Shown piece by piece: positions 41,913 to 49,742 of a stretch of DNA of 58,495 nucleotides. The notes beneath the pieces were generated by a model, which worked only from the letters and a program-made list of their open reading frames with translations, made no database searches and was not told the origin of the DNA. The stretch's first letter is position 1. Every line of letters starts with the position of its first letter. The translations under genes were made by a program, and so were the position numbers. The stretch is from NCBI GenBank assembly GCA_963557075.1, contig CAUWDA010000011.1:1-58495 (forward strand). Reading direction: 5' to 3'. The DNA comes from Flavonifractor sp963557075. GTDB taxonomy: Bacteria; Bacillota; Clostridia; Oscillospirales; Oscillospiraceae.

Positions 41913-43904
41913 ATGGAAGGCACAAAAGCATACCGCCCGGAAAACCTGCACTACTTGAAAATGCTGGCCCGCCAATATCCCAACGTCCAGGCCGCCAGCA
42001 CCGAGATCATCAACCTCCACGCCATCCAGAACCTGCCCAAGGGCACGGAGCACTTTATCTCCGACGTCCACGGGGAGTACGAGGCCTTTCTTCATATTCT
42101 GAACTCGGCCTCCGGCGTGGTGCGGGAGAAGCTGGACGCCCTGTTTGCCACCACCGTGTCCAAGGCCGATCTGGACCAGCTGGCCACACTTATTTACTAC
42201 CCCCAGGAGAAGCTGGAGGAGATCGAACGGGAGACGGCCGACATGCGGGAATGGTACCGCATCACCTTCCACCGGCTTATTGAAATGTGCCGGCTGGTCA
42301 GCTCCAAATATACCCGCTCCAAGGTCCGCAAGGCCATGCCCCCGGAATACGCCTACATCATCGACGAAATGATCCATACCCATTACGAGGACAAGGACAA
42401 GCGGGACTACTACGAGAACATCATCTCCACCATCATCGACATCGACCGGGCGTCCAACTTCCTGGTGCAGCTGTGCGAGCTTATCAAGCGCCTGGCGGTG
42501 GACCATCTCCACCTGGTAGGCGACATCTTCGACCGGGGCCCCCGGGCGGACATCATCCTGGACTCCCTGATGGAGTACCACAGCGTAGATATCCAGTGGG
42601 GCAACCACGACGTGCTGTGGATGGGCGCCGCCTCCGGCTCCCGTACCCTGGTGGCCACCGTACTGGCCAACTCCCTGCGCTACAACAATCTGGAGGTCAT
42701 CGAGACGGGCTACGGCATCTCCCTGCGGCCCCTGTCGGTGTTCGCCAACGAGGTGTACAAGGACTGCGACACCCACTGCTTCGAAGTCAAACTTACCGGC
42801 GACGACGCCGCCCATTACACCGAGAAGGATAAGCTGCTCTCCGCCCGGATGCACAAGGCCATCACCATCATTCTCTTCAAGCTGGAGGGACAGAAGCTGC
42901 TGCGCAACCCCTGCTTCGGCATGGCGGACCGGCTGCTGCTGGACAAGATCGACTACGAAAACAAATGCATCACCCTGAACGGCGTCACCTATCCCCTGGA
43001 GGACACCGACTTCCCCACCGTGGATCGCAGCGACCCCTACACCCTCACCGAGGAGGAAGAGGCCCTCATCAGCCAGCTCACCAGCTCCTTCGTCCACAGC
43101 GAGAAGCTCCAGCGCCACGTCCGCTTCCTCTACTCCAAGGGCAGTCTGTACAAAATCTACAACGACAATCTGCTCTTCCACGGCTGTATCCCCATGACCG
43201 AGGATGGGCAGCTCCAGTCCTTCACCATCGGCGGCGTCACCCTCTCCGGCAAGGATTTTCTGGACTATGCCGATACCAACGCCCGCCGGGCCTACTACAG
43301 CAAGCCGGGCACCGCCGAACGGGAGTTCGGCATGGACTTCCTGTGGTTCCTCTGGGCGGGCCGCAACAGCCCTATCTTCGGCCGGGATCGGATGACCACC
43401 TTCGAGCGGCGGCTCATTCTGGACGAGTCCACCTGGACCGAGCCCAAGAACGCCTACTACCAGCTCTACAATGACCCCGCCGTGTGCGAGTTCCTGTTGA
43501 AGCAGTTCGGCCTGGAGGGCCCCCACTGCCACATCATCAACGGCCATATCCCGGTCAAATCCAAAAAGGGTGAGAGCCCCATGAAGGCGGGCGGCAAGCT
43601 GCTGGTCATCGACGGTGGATTCTGCAAGGCCTATCAGAAGACCACCGGCATCGCCGGATACACCCTGATCTACAACTCCTCCTGCTTCCGTCTGGTCTCC
43701 CACGAGCCCTTTGTGGGCCGGGCCAACGCCATCCGGGAAAACCAGGACATCACCTCCACCTCGGTGGTGTTCGAGCGGCTGGAGTCCCGCATGAAGATCG
43801 CCGGCACCGACGTGGGCCACCAGCTCCAGGAGCAGATCGACGATCTCCTCGCCCTGGTCCAGGCCTTCCGCAACGGCGAGATCGTGGAGGACCACAAGGA
43901 CTGA
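41913..43904 (+). CDS. fbp: Fructose-1,6-bisphosphatase class III
   Basis: A 663-residue Firmicute-type (class III) fructose bisphosphatase for gluconeogenesis. Metallophosphatase motifs: HFISDVHGEYEAFLHIL near residue 48, LVGDIFDRGPRAD near 203 and WGNHDVLWMG near 230; later HIINGHIPVK gives a further metal histidine. The start is MEGTKAYRPENLHYLKMLA, with AAAGGAGG upstream. It stands alone under its own promoter. Length is normal for the family. Confidence 0.97.
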   Translation: MEGTKAYRPENLHYLKMLARQYPNVQAASTEIINLHAIQNLPKGTEHFISDVHGEYEAFLHILNSASGVVREKLDALFATTVSKADLDQLATLIYYPQEKLEEIERETADMREWYRITFHRLIEMCRLVSSKYTRSKVRKAMPPEYAYIIDEMIHTHYEDKDKRDYYENIISTIIDIDRASNFLVQLCELIKRLAVDHLHLVGDIFDRGPRADIILDSLMEYHSVDIQWGNHDVLWMGAASGSRTLVATVLANSLRYNNLEVIETGYGISLRPLSVFANEVYKDCDTHCFEVKLTGDDAAHYTEKDKLLSARMHKAITIILFKLEGQKLLRNPCFGMADRLLLDKIDYENKCITLNGVTYPLEDTDFPTVDRSDPYTLTEEEEALISQLTSSFVHSEKLQRHVRFLYSKGSLYKIYNDNLLFHGCIPMTEDGQLQSFTIGGVTLSGKDFLDYADTNARRAYYSKPGTAEREFGMDFLWFLWAGRNSPIFGRDRMTTFERRLILDESTWTEPKNAYYQLYNDPAVCEFLLKQFGLEGPHCHIINGHIPVKSKKGESPMKAGGKLLVIDGGFCKAYQKTTGIAGYTLIYNSSCFRLVSHEPFVGRANAIRENQDITSTSVVFERLESRMKIAGTDVGHQLQEQIDDLLALVQAFRNGEIVEDHKD

Positions 43905-43959
43905 GTCTGCACGTCCGGAGTTTCTTTAGTCAGGTACTGAATAAAAGTGACCAAAACGC

Positions 43960-43988
43960 TTGCGCTTGTCCGAAAAAATTGATATGAT
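43960..43988 (+). promoter_or_regulatory. Promoter of the aconitase-like gene
   Basis: TTGCGC and TATGAT with a 17-bp spacer, about 35 bases upstream of the start. Confidence 0.7.
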
Positions 43989-44021
43989 GAAAAGCAATTC
44001 TACTGCATCGGAGGGAATCGT

Positions 44022-46268
44022 ATGCTGAACATCACCCGTCAGGGCGTCTACTATAAAAACAATGCCTTCCTGCCTGCCCAGGAGGGACTTGCTGCCGGTC
44101 TGCCCGCCCCGGAGACGGCAAAGCAGGGCACCATGGCCTGGTCCATTCTGAAGGCCCACAACACCAGCTCCTCCATGGGCGACCTGGCCATCAAGTTTGA
44201 CGCCATGGCCTCCCATGACATCACCTATGTCGGTATCATCCAGACCGCCAGGGCCTCCGGCATGAAGCAGTTCCCGCTGCCCTATGTGCTCACCAACTGC
44301 CACAACTCCCTGTGCGCCGTGGGCGGCACCATCAATGAGGACGACCATGTGTTCGGCCTGTCGGCTGCCAAAAAGTACGGCGGCGAGTTTGTCCCCGCCC
44401 ACCAGAGCGTTATCCACTCCTATATGAGAGAGCGGTACGCCGCCCCCGGCAGGATGATCCTGGGCTCCGACTCCCACACCCGCTATGGCGCCTACGGCAC
44501 CATGGCCATCGGCGAGGGCGGCCCGGAGCTGGCCCGGCAGCTGCTGGAAAAGACCTACAACATCTCCTACCCCAAGGTCATCGCCATCTACCTCACCGGC
44601 GCTCCCATCCCCGGCGTGGGTCCCCAGGACGTGGCGCTGGAGCTGATCCGCTCTACCTTTAAGGACGGCACCGTCAAGAATGCCGTCATGGAGTTCTTCG
44701 GCCCCGGCGTGCAGAGCCTGTCCATGGACTACCGCTCCGGCATCGACGTGATGACCACCGAGACCACCTGCCTGTCCTCCGTCTGGCCCGCCGACGACAC
44801 CTTGAAGGACCATCTGACGGTACTGGGCCGCGGGGACCAGTTCAAGCCCCAGGCCCCCGCCGACGGCACCTACTACGACGGCGTCATCCATGTGGAGCTG
44901 GACAAGATCCGGCCTATGATCGCCCTGCCCTTCCACCCCTCCAACGCCTACACCATCCGGGAGTTTAAGGAGAACATGGAGGACCTGCTCCACCAGGTGG
45001 ATGAGGACACGGTGCGTCAGCTCAAGCTGAAAAACAAGCCCGCCTCCCTGCTGAACAAGATCGTGGACGGCCAGTTCATGGTGGACCAGGGCGTTATCGC
45101 CGGCTGCTCCGGCGGCACTTACCAGAACATCGTCCGGGCGGCCCAGGTGCTGGACGGCCACGCCATCGGCTCCGACCGGTTCTGGCTGTCGGTCTACCCC
45201 ACCAGCCAGCCCGTCAACCTGGAGCTGACCCGCCAGGGCTATATCGCCTCCCTGATGGCGGCGGGCGCCTCCATCCGCTCCTGCTTCTGCGGTCCCTGCT
45301 TCGGCGCCGGCGACGTGCCCGCCAACGGGGCCTTCTCCATCCGTCACTCCACCCGAAACTTCCCCAACCGGGAGGGGTCCAAGCCCTCCGACGGTCAGGT
45401 TTCCTACGTGGCCCTGATGGACGCCCGTTCCATCGCCGCCACCGCCCTCAACGGCGGCGCCCTCACCGGCGCGGACGAGCTGCCCAGCGCCCCTGTCGAT
45501 CCCGCTGTGGAGCCCTTCCGCTATGACGACACCCCCTACAAGGCCCGGGTGTATTTCGGCGTGGGCAAGGCCGATCCCGACCAGGAGCTGGTCTTTGGGC
45601 CCAACATCGCCGACTGGCCGGAGCAGGTGGCTCTGCCCGACAACCTGCTGCTCACCGTGTGCTCCGCCATCTACGACCCCGTCACCACCACCGACGAGCT
45701 GATCCCCTCCGGCGAGACCTCCTCTTACCGGTCCAACCCCATCAAGCTGTCCGAGTTCGCCCTGAGCCGGAAGGACCCCCAGTACGTCCCCCGAGCCAAG
45801 GAGATCCTGGCTGTGGAACAGCTGCGCCGCACCGATCCCGATGCGCCGGCAGTACGGGACGCTTTGATGGGCCACGATCCCGCCAACACCGGCCTGGGCT
45901 CCCTGGTGATGGCCCTGAAACCCGGCGACGGCTCCGCCCGTGAGCAGGCCGCCTCCTGCCAGCGGGTGCTGGGCGGCGTGGCCAACCTAGCCGCCGAGTA
46001 CGCCACCAAGCGCTACCGCTCCAACGTGGTGAATTGGGGCATGCTGCCCTTTATCGCGGAGGATGTGCAGAACTGGAACATCCAGCCCGGCGATAAGCTG
46101 TACATCCCCGGCGTGCGCACCGCCCTGGACAGCGGGGCCGACGTGATCCCCGCCGTGCTGCTCCAGAACGGCAGTCAGCGCACCGTCACCCTCCGCCTGC
46201 CCGGCATGACCCGCGAAGAGAGAGAAATCATCCTGGCGGGCTGCCTCATCAACTACTACGCCAGATAA
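44022..46268 (+). CDS. Aconitase-family hydratase
   Basis: A 748-residue aconitase-superfamily enzyme. Domain blocks: LTNCHNSLCAVGG and DDHVFGLSAAKKYGG early; GRMILGSDSHTRYGAYGTM as in aconitases; VIAGCSGGTYQN and SCFCGPCFGAGD holding the likely [4Fe-4S] cysteines (the usual TSCTN and GCGPCxG positions); NGGALTGADELP towards the end; C-terminal swivel domain with RSNVVNWGMLPF. The first cluster motif is GCSGG rather than TSCTN, setting it apart from citric-cycle aconitase. It resembles the YbhJ-type paralogue. The substrate is unknown. GGAGGG lies upstream. Single gene with its own promoter. Confidence 0.88.
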   Translation: MLNITRQGVYYKNNAFLPAQEGLAAGLPAPETAKQGTMAWSILKAHNTSSSMGDLAIKFDAMASHDITYVGIIQTARASGMKQFPLPYVLTNCHNSLCAVGGTINEDDHVFGLSAAKKYGGEFVPAHQSVIHSYMRERYAAPGRMILGSDSHTRYGAYGTMAIGEGGPELARQLLEKTYNISYPKVIAIYLTGAPIPGVGPQDVALELIRSTFKDGTVKNAVMEFFGPGVQSLSMDYRSGIDVMTTETTCLSSVWPADDTLKDHLTVLGRGDQFKPQAPADGTYYDGVIHVELDKIRPMIALPFHPSNAYTIREFKENMEDLLHQVDEDTVRQLKLKNKPASLLNKIVDGQFMVDQGVIAGCSGGTYQNIVRAAQVLDGHAIGSDRFWLSVYPTSQPVNLELTRQGYIASLMAAGASIRSCFCGPCFGAGDVPANGAFSIRHSTRNFPNREGSKPSDGQVSYVALMDARSIAATALNGGALTGADELPSAPVDPAVEPFRYDDTPYKARVYFGVGKADPDQELVFGPNIADWPEQVALPDNLLLTVCSAIYDPVTTTDELIPSGETSSYRSNPIKLSEFALSRKDPQYVPRAKEILAVEQLRRTDPDAPAVRDALMGHDPANTGLGSLVMALKPGDGSAREQAASCQRVLGGVANLAAEYATKRYRSNVVNWGMLPFIAEDVQNWNIQPGDKLYIPGVRTALDSGADVIPAVLLQNGSQRTVTLRLPGMTREEREIILAGCLINYYAR

Positions 46269-46333
46269 CGACTTGCAGGGCGCGCCGATGTGCGCCCACC
46301 GGTCAGCGAACCGCACTTGACCCAAAAGAACGC

Positions 46334-46388
46334 AAAAAAGGGCCTGCTGCAAAATGCGTAAACCGCACAAAAGGCCTGTCATTCCGAG
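46334..46388 (+). repeat. Dispersed repeat, copy A (diverged)
   Basis: Begins AAAAAAGGGCCTGCTGCAAA and ends GGCCTGTCATTCCGAG. About 50 bases matching copies B and C with several changes. It faces copy B in inverted orientation. Confidence 0.7.
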
Positions 46389-46419
46389 AAAAATGGCCGC
46401 CCACCGGGCGGCCATTTTT
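46389..46419. terminator. Hairpin/terminator inside the fold-back repeat
   Basis: A 14-bp stem AAAAATGGCCGCCC/GGGCGGCCATTTTT with a 3-base loop. It can end transcription from either side (aconitase-like gene or cls). Confidence 0.85.
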
Positions 46420-46448
46420 CGTGGGGATCCGTCTCTATTTTCTAGGAA

Positions 46449-46527
46449 AACGGATTGCCGCGCCAGTGTGCTCACTGGCTCGCAATGACGGACTTGTGCA
46501 GAATATCAATTTTGCAACAGGCTCTTT
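46449..46527 (-). repeat. Dispersed repeat, copy B
   Basis: On the minus strand it reads GAGCCTGTTGCAAAATTGAT, then CTGCACAAGTCCGTCATTGC, then GAGCCAGTGAGCACACTGGC. About 60 bases are nearly identical to copy C at 58426-58495. The end contains a hairpin GCCAGTG-CACTGGC. Confidence 0.85.
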
Positions 46528-46608
46528 TTATAAAAGAACCGGAGCACTCTCCCGGATATGAGCCGCACAGGGCCCGTCCGGGCTTGGACTGCAAATCGTT
46601 CGCAGCCC

Positions 46609-48141
46609 TTACATCAGCGGCGCAAAGAGCCGCAGCAGGGTCTGCCAGAAGGTCAGGCGCTTGCCCTTATAGTCCTCCGTGACCTCGCGGCACTGCTCAA
46701 ACGTCTGAAGAAAATCCTTCCGAATGTCCCCCAGGGCGCTGCACCGGCTGAGAAATACGCCGTTTTCAAAGTGAAGATACAGGCTGCGGTAATCCAGGTT
46801 GATGGTACCCACCGCCGCCGTCTCCCCGTCACACAGCATCATTTTGGCGTGGCAGAAGCCGGGGGTATACTCAAATACCCGCACACCCCGGTTCACCAGG
46901 CAGCTGTAATAGGACCGGGTCACCCGATACACCAGCTTTTTGTCGGGGATGCCGGGGGTAATGATACGCACCTCCACCCCCCGCATAGCCGCCAGGGTCA
47001 GCTCCGAGATGAGCTCGTCATCCAGGATCAGGTAGGGCGTCATGATGTACACATAGTCCTTGGCCTGCTTGACCATATTGAGGTAGACGTTCTCGCCCAC
47101 CTGCTCGTCGTCCAGAGGGCTGTCGGCATAGGGGACCACAATGCCGCCCTCTTTCGCCTGATAGGGCACTTCGGGCAGATAGGGGGCAAAGGCGTCGTCG
47201 GTCTCCTTGATCCCGTTCCACATGGTGAGGAACATCACCGTCAGGCTGGGCACCGCGTCGCCGGTCAGCTTGACGCCGGTGTCCTTCCACCATCCGAAGG
47301 GGTGGGTCAGATTAAAGTACTCATCCGCCAGATTGTAGCCCCCGGTGAAGCCCACCTTGCCGTCGATAACGGTGATCTTCCGATGGTCCCGGTTGTTCAT
47401 GAAGATATTGAGCACCGGCAGCAGGGGGTTAAACACCCGGCACTGGATGCCCAGGGCCTGCATCCGCTTGATAAAGGCGGGGCTGATGAAGCCCATGCTG
47501 CCCATATCATCATACAGCAGACGCACCTCCACGCCCTGCCTGGCTTTCTCCACCAGGATCTCCTCCAGTCCCCGGAAGGACTGGGAGTCCTCAATGGCGT
47601 GATACTCCATAAAGATAAAGTGTTCCGCCTGGCGAAGAGCCTCCTTCTGAGCTTCCAGGCCCTCCTCCGCTGTGGCGTAATAGACCACATCGGTATTGTC
47701 ATAGGCCGGGAACCCGGCCCGGCGGGAGAGGTAGTGCAGCTGGTTGGCGATCTGCCGGTCCTCTTTCTCCACCCGGGCCAGCACTTCCTCCCCGTCCCCC
47801 AGCAGCCCCTCGGTGCGCTGGAGCAGCCTGTCAAACCGCTTGCGCATACCGCGGACACAGTTGGAATGGCCAAACATCAAATAGATGCACACGCCCATGA
47901 CCGGGAAAAAGAGGATCAGAATGATCCAGGATGCCTTCATAGGGCCGGTCATCTGCTGGCCATACAGGTTCAAAACCACCAGGAAGGCCAGCAGGCTGGT
48001 CACCAGAGAGACCACATAGTAGTAATCATTGAGCAGCAACACCAGACCTACGATCCACACCGCCTGGAGCAGCACGCTGACGGCCACAAAAAGCGCCCGC
48101 CCCACACTGTTCTTTACCCGCTTGGTACGACTGCTGTCCAA
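46609..48141 (-). CDS. cls: Cardiolipin synthase
   Basis: A 510-residue membrane phospholipase-D-type synthase. Two N-terminal membrane segments (about 20-75) include WIILILFFPVMGVCIYLMFG. HKD motif 1 is HRKITVIDGKVGFTGGYN, HKD motif 2 is HAKMMLCDGETAAVGTINLD. It joins two phosphatidylglycerols to cardiolipin. The start is TTG at 48141, behind GAGGTGATAGA. The frame is open up to 48213, but that TTG is the -35 box of the promoter, so it cannot be the start. Confidence 0.95.
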   Translation of the reverse strand: MDSSRTKRVKNSVGRALFVAVSVLLQAVWIVGLVLLLNDYYYVVSLVTSLLAFLVVLNLYGQQMTGPMKASWIILILFFPVMGVCIYLMFGHSNCVRGMRKRFDRLLQRTEGLLGDGEEVLARVEKEDRQIANQLHYLSRRAGFPAYDNTDVVYYATAEEGLEAQKEALRQAEHFIFMEYHAIEDSQSFRGLEEILVEKARQGVEVRLLYDDMGSMGFISPAFIKRMQALGIQCRVFNPLLPVLNIFMNNRDHRKITVIDGKVGFTGGYNLADEYFNLTHPFGWWKDTGVKLTGDAVPSLTVMFLTMWNGIKETDDAFAPYLPEVPYQAKEGGIVVPYADSPLDDEQVGENVYLNMVKQAKDYVYIMTPYLILDDELISELTLAAMRGVEVRIITPGIPDKKLVYRVTRSYYSCLVNRGVRVFEYTPGFCHAKMMLCDGETAAVGTINLDYRSLYLHFENGVFLSRCSALGDIRKDFLQTFEQCREVTEDYKGKRLTFWQTLLRLFAPLM

Positions 48142-48184
48142 ATCTATCACCTCGCTCAGATTGACACACAGGTGCCTTAGGACC

Positions 48185-48213
48185 AGTATAGCCTGTCCCA
48201 CAGAGAAACGCAA
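48185..48213 (-). promoter_or_regulatory. Promoter of cls
   Basis: TTGCGT and TATACT with a 17-bp spacer. It lies inside the longest open frame and so fixes a downstream start for cls. Confidence 0.72.
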
Positions 48214-48304
48214 CCGTTTCTCCGTCCCGCTTTCCTTCTTTCACAAGCCATCCATGCTTTTTCCCCAAATTGTTGTGAAAGCAGCCAAAGTTCCCCTCCT
48301 GCCC

Positions 48305-48333
48305 TTGCCAAGTGCCTGAAAATCCGATATGAT
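48305..48333 (+). promoter_or_regulatory. Promoter of the purine operon
   Basis: TTGCCA and TATGAT with a 17-bp spacer. Transcription would start near 48340, just before the ribosome site of the leader peptide. Confidence 0.75.
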
Positions 48334-48365
48334 TTGACACAGAACAAGAACAGGAGGGTCCCGCA

Positions 48366-48440
48366 ATGTGGTCTGAGTACGGTCTGTATGCACCTTCACG
48401 AGCCGGCTGCGGCATCCGCCTGTCCAAGCCCAGAGTCTAA
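48366..48440 (+). CDS. Candidate 24-residue leader peptide of the purine operon
   Basis: A short open frame reading MWSEYGLYAPSRAGCGIRLS then KPRV and stop. It has a strong ribosome site (AGGAGGG) about 8 bases before the ATG, right after the promoter at 48305-48333. Its stop codon lies 5 bases before an intrinsic terminator, and purE follows 38 bases after that. The layout is that of translation-controlled attenuation. Tyr at 5 and 8 and Arg at 12, 18 and 23 (one CGA, one AGA codon) could be stall points. No family is known to me. Confidence 0.55.
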   Translation: MWSEYGLYAPSRAGCGIRLSKPRV

Positions 48441-48445
48441 CTCCG

Positions 48446-48484
48446 TCAGGGCATCCGTATATCGGGTGCCCTGATTTATTTTTT
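48446..48484 (+). terminator. Leader terminator (attenuator) before purE
   Basis: An 11-bp stem TCAGGGCATCC/GGGTGCCCTGA with a 7-base loop, then TTTATTTTTT. It lies between the operon promoter and purE, so read-through must be regulated or partial. No guanine or PRPP riboswitch consensus was recognised upstream. Confidence 0.85.
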
Positions 48485-48522
48485 CTATGCCAAAAATATT
48501 TTTAGATGCACAGGAGGGTTCT

Positions 48523-49014
48523 ATGAGCAAAAAAGTCGCCGTTATCATGGGCTCCGATTCCGATTTGGACACCATGCGTCCCTGCATCCAGCGTCTGCGT
48601 TCCTTCGGCATTCCTGCCGAGGTCCGCATCATCTCCGCCCACCGTACCCCCGCTGCCGCCGAGGAGCTGGCCTCCCACGCCGCAGAGAACGGGTTTGGCG
48701 TCATCATCGCCGCCGCCGGCAAGGCCGCCCATCTGGCGGGTGTCCTGGCGGCCTACACCACCCTGCCCGTCATCGGAGTGCCCATCAAGACCTCCATGAT
48801 GGGAGGACTGGACTCCCTGCTCTCCATGGTGCAGATGCCCAAGGGCATCCCCGTGGCCTGCGTAGCCGTGGACGGCGCCGACAACGCCGCCATCCTGGCC
48901 GTCCAAATGCTGGCTCTCTCCGACCAGGAGCTGACCCATAAGCTGGCCTGCTTCAAGGCCGATATGGCCGCCGAGGTGGCCGCCAAAGACCAGAAAATTC
49001 AGGAGGAGATCTGA
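48523..49014 (+). CDS. purE: 5-(carboxyamino)imidazole ribonucleotide mutase / AIR carboxylase
   Basis: A 163-residue PurE. VAVIMGSDSDLDTMRPCI at the start binds phosphate; VRIISAHRTP holds the catalytic His; AAAGKAAHLAGVLAAYT and PVIGVPIKT with GGLDSLLSMVQMP follow. It makes CAIR. No purK is next to it, so it could be the class that carboxylates AIR directly; this is not settled by sequence inspection. ATG has AGGAGGG upstream. First structural gene of the operon. Confidence 0.96.
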   Translation: MSKKVAVIMGSDSDLDTMRPCIQRLRSFGIPAEVRIISAHRTPAAAEELASHAAENGFGVIIAAAGKAAHLAGVLAAYTTLPVIGVPIKTSMMGGLDSLLSMVQMPKGIPVACVAVDGADNAAILAVQMLALSDQELTHKLACFKADMAAEVAAKDQKIQEEI

Positions 49015-49016
49015 TC

Positions 49017-49703
49017 ATGGAAAAGAAGCTTGTTTACACCGGAAAGACCAAGGACGTGTTCGCTCTGGACAACGGCAACTACCTGCTCAAGTTCAAGGAC
49101 GACTGCACCGGCAAGGACGGCGTGTTCGATCCCGGCGAGAACGCCGTGGGCCTGACCATCGACGGTGTGGGCGATGTCAACCTGCGCATGTCCATCTATT
49201 TCTTTGAGAAGATCAACGCCGCCGGCATCAAGACCCACTATGTCTCCGCCGACCTGAAGGACACCACCATGGAGGTCCTGCCCGCCAAGGTCTTTGGCCA
49301 GGGTCTGGAGGTCATCTGCCGCCACAAGGCCGTGGGTTCCTTCTTCCGCCGCTATGGCGAGTATATCCAGGAGGGCGCCGACCTGCCCGCCTATGTGGAG
49401 ACCACCTTTAAGAACGACGAGAAGGGCGATCCCCTGGTCACCAAGGACGCTCTGGTGGCCCTGGGCGTCATGACCGAAAAGCAGTACGACGACATCAAGA
49501 GCATGACCCAGAAGATCACCCAGATCGTGGCCGATGATCTGAAGGAGAAGGGCCTGGTGCTCTATGACATCAAGTTCGAGTTCGGCTACGATGCCAACGG
49601 CGACGTGATGCTCATCGACGAGGTGGCCTCCGGCAATATGCGCGTGTATAAGGACGGTCAGTACGTGGACCCCATGACCCTGTCCAAGCTGTTTTTCGCC
49701 TGA
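49017..49703 (+). CDS. purC: SAICAR synthetase
   Basis: A 228-residue enzyme joining aspartate to CAIR with ATP. KKLVYTGKTKDVFAL is the N-terminal glycine loop, EVICRHKAVGSFFRRYGEYI the conserved middle, and YDIKFEFGYDANGDVMLIDE the metal/ATP-binding block. It begins 2 bases after purE and is coupled to it. Slightly short but within the family range (Clostridial forms are 230-240). Confidence 0.95.
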   Translation: MEKKLVYTGKTKDVFALDNGNYLLKFKDDCTGKDGVFDPGENAVGLTIDGVGDVNLRMSIYFFEKINAAGIKTHYVSADLKDTTMEVLPAKVFGQGLEVICRHKAVGSFFRRYGEYIQEGADLPAYVETTFKNDEKGDPLVTKDALVALGVMTEKQYDDIKSMTQKITQIVADDLKEKGLVLYDIKFEFGYDANGDVMLIDEVASGNMRVYKDGQYVDPMTLSKLFFA

Positions 49704-49742
49704 TTTGGATATGAATGCTACTGCAGAGAGGTGTAACTGACC

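Larger units (their letters stand above)
46269..46608. other. 340-bp gap made largely of repeats
   Basis: No gene is seen. At 46285-46315 the sequence resembles 57870-57905 (both contain a TGTGCGCC-ACCGGT core). From 46334 a fold-back repeat with a terminator-like hairpin inside fills about 190 bases (see repeat entries). Confidence 0.6.

Noticed and set aside
41907..43895. Minus-strand open frame of about 660 codons
   Set aside because: Antisense to fbp, which carries all family motifs.
48142..48213. Longer N-terminus for cardiolipin synthase (TTG at 48213)
   Set aside because: That TTG is the -35 hexamer of a 17-bp-spaced promoter. A ribosome site precedes the TTG at 48141.
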